The position numbers were made by a program, and so were the translations under genes. Of a stretch of 64,000 nt of DNA, positions 63,667-64,000 are shown in pieces (position 1 is the stretch's first letter; each line of letters starts with the position of its first letter). Below the pieces are notes generated by a model. It was not told where the DNA came from, searched no databases, and was given only the letters and a program-made list of their open reading frames with translations. This DNA comes from an uncultured Apibacter sp. (lineage in GTDB: Bacteria; Bacteroidota; Bacteroidia; Flavobacteriales; Weeksellaceae), in NCBI GenBank assembly GCA_945280365.1, contig CALYQD010000001.1:1-64000 (forward strand). The letters run 5' to 3'.

Positions 63667-64000
63667 ATGATTGAATCCACTAAAGCAATTGTTTTATCTT
63701 TTTTAAAATATGGAGATTCTTCCCTCATTATTAAGTGCTATACTGAAAAATTCGGGTTTAAGAGTTTTATCTTAAAAAATTCTTTTTCGAAGAAATACAA
63801 AAAAAGTCATTTTATCTTTTTATTTAATGAAATCGAGCTTGTCTTCTATTCTAAAAAAAATAATTCTTTAGAACTAATTAAAGAAATTCATCAAGGTCAT
63901 ATTTTCAATACTATTCATACAAATATTATTAAATCATCAATCATAACTTTTATTGGAGAAATAGTAAATCAAACTCTTAAAAATGAAGAAACACCAGACT
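63667..64000 (+). CDS. recO: DNA repair protein RecO, N-terminal part (runs off window end)
   Basis: MIESTKAIVLSFLKYGDSSLIIKCYTEKFGFKSFILKNSFSKKYKKSHFIFLFNEIELVFYSKKN; not in ORF track because truncated. Confidence 0.85.
   Translation, partial: MIESTKAIVLSFLKYGDSSLIIKCYTEKFGFKSFILKNSFSKKYKKSHFIFLFNEIELVFYSKKNNSLELIKEIHQGHIFNTIHTNIIKSSIITFIGEIVNQTLKNEETPD

Noticed and set aside
1-64000. CRISPR arrays, rRNA operons, tRNAs, intact IS elements
   Set aside because: No regularly spaced repeats, rRNA-like tracts, transposase ORFs or convincing cloverleafs noticed by eye; a tRNAscan/ISfinder run would be needed to exclude them fully.

Overview
AT-rich, gene-dense 64 kb window from a Bacteroidota/Flavobacteriia-type chromosome. 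The lineage is inferred from gene content: PorT/PorV-like/PorZ type IX secretion parts, a SusC/SusD pair, TAnnTTTG promoters and a TssD-type Hcp. Most of the window is housekeeping: ubiE, gmk, queA, rlmN, gltBD, recA, rimP-nusA-infB, pssA, metE, fbaA, tpx, rplM-rpsI-rpsB-tsf, porZ-recO. The most unusual part is the first ~4.9 kb. The 3' end of an Rhs polymorphic-toxin gene is followed by two 'orphan' Rhs tip/toxin/immunity cassettes in tandem. Both orphans are preceded by the same ~150-200 bp repeat, which carries a 22-bp palindrome, a TAnnTTTG-like promoter and a conserved 21-codon out-of-frame ORF, with an in-frame TGA directly in front of the Rhs tip. Each of the three cassettes is followed by a convergent copy or remnant of one small minus-strand gene family; only the last copy is intact, and it sits next to a potentially structured ~90-nt element. 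Elsewhere there is a cobalamin riboswitch before metE, a lone Hcp/TssD gene, an Nramp transporter fused to a UspA-like domain, and several decayed genes (EamA transporter, S24-type regulator, probable DUF6056-like membrane protein). No rRNA, CRISPR array or confident tRNA was seen. All family names come from reading translations by eye; no searches were run.
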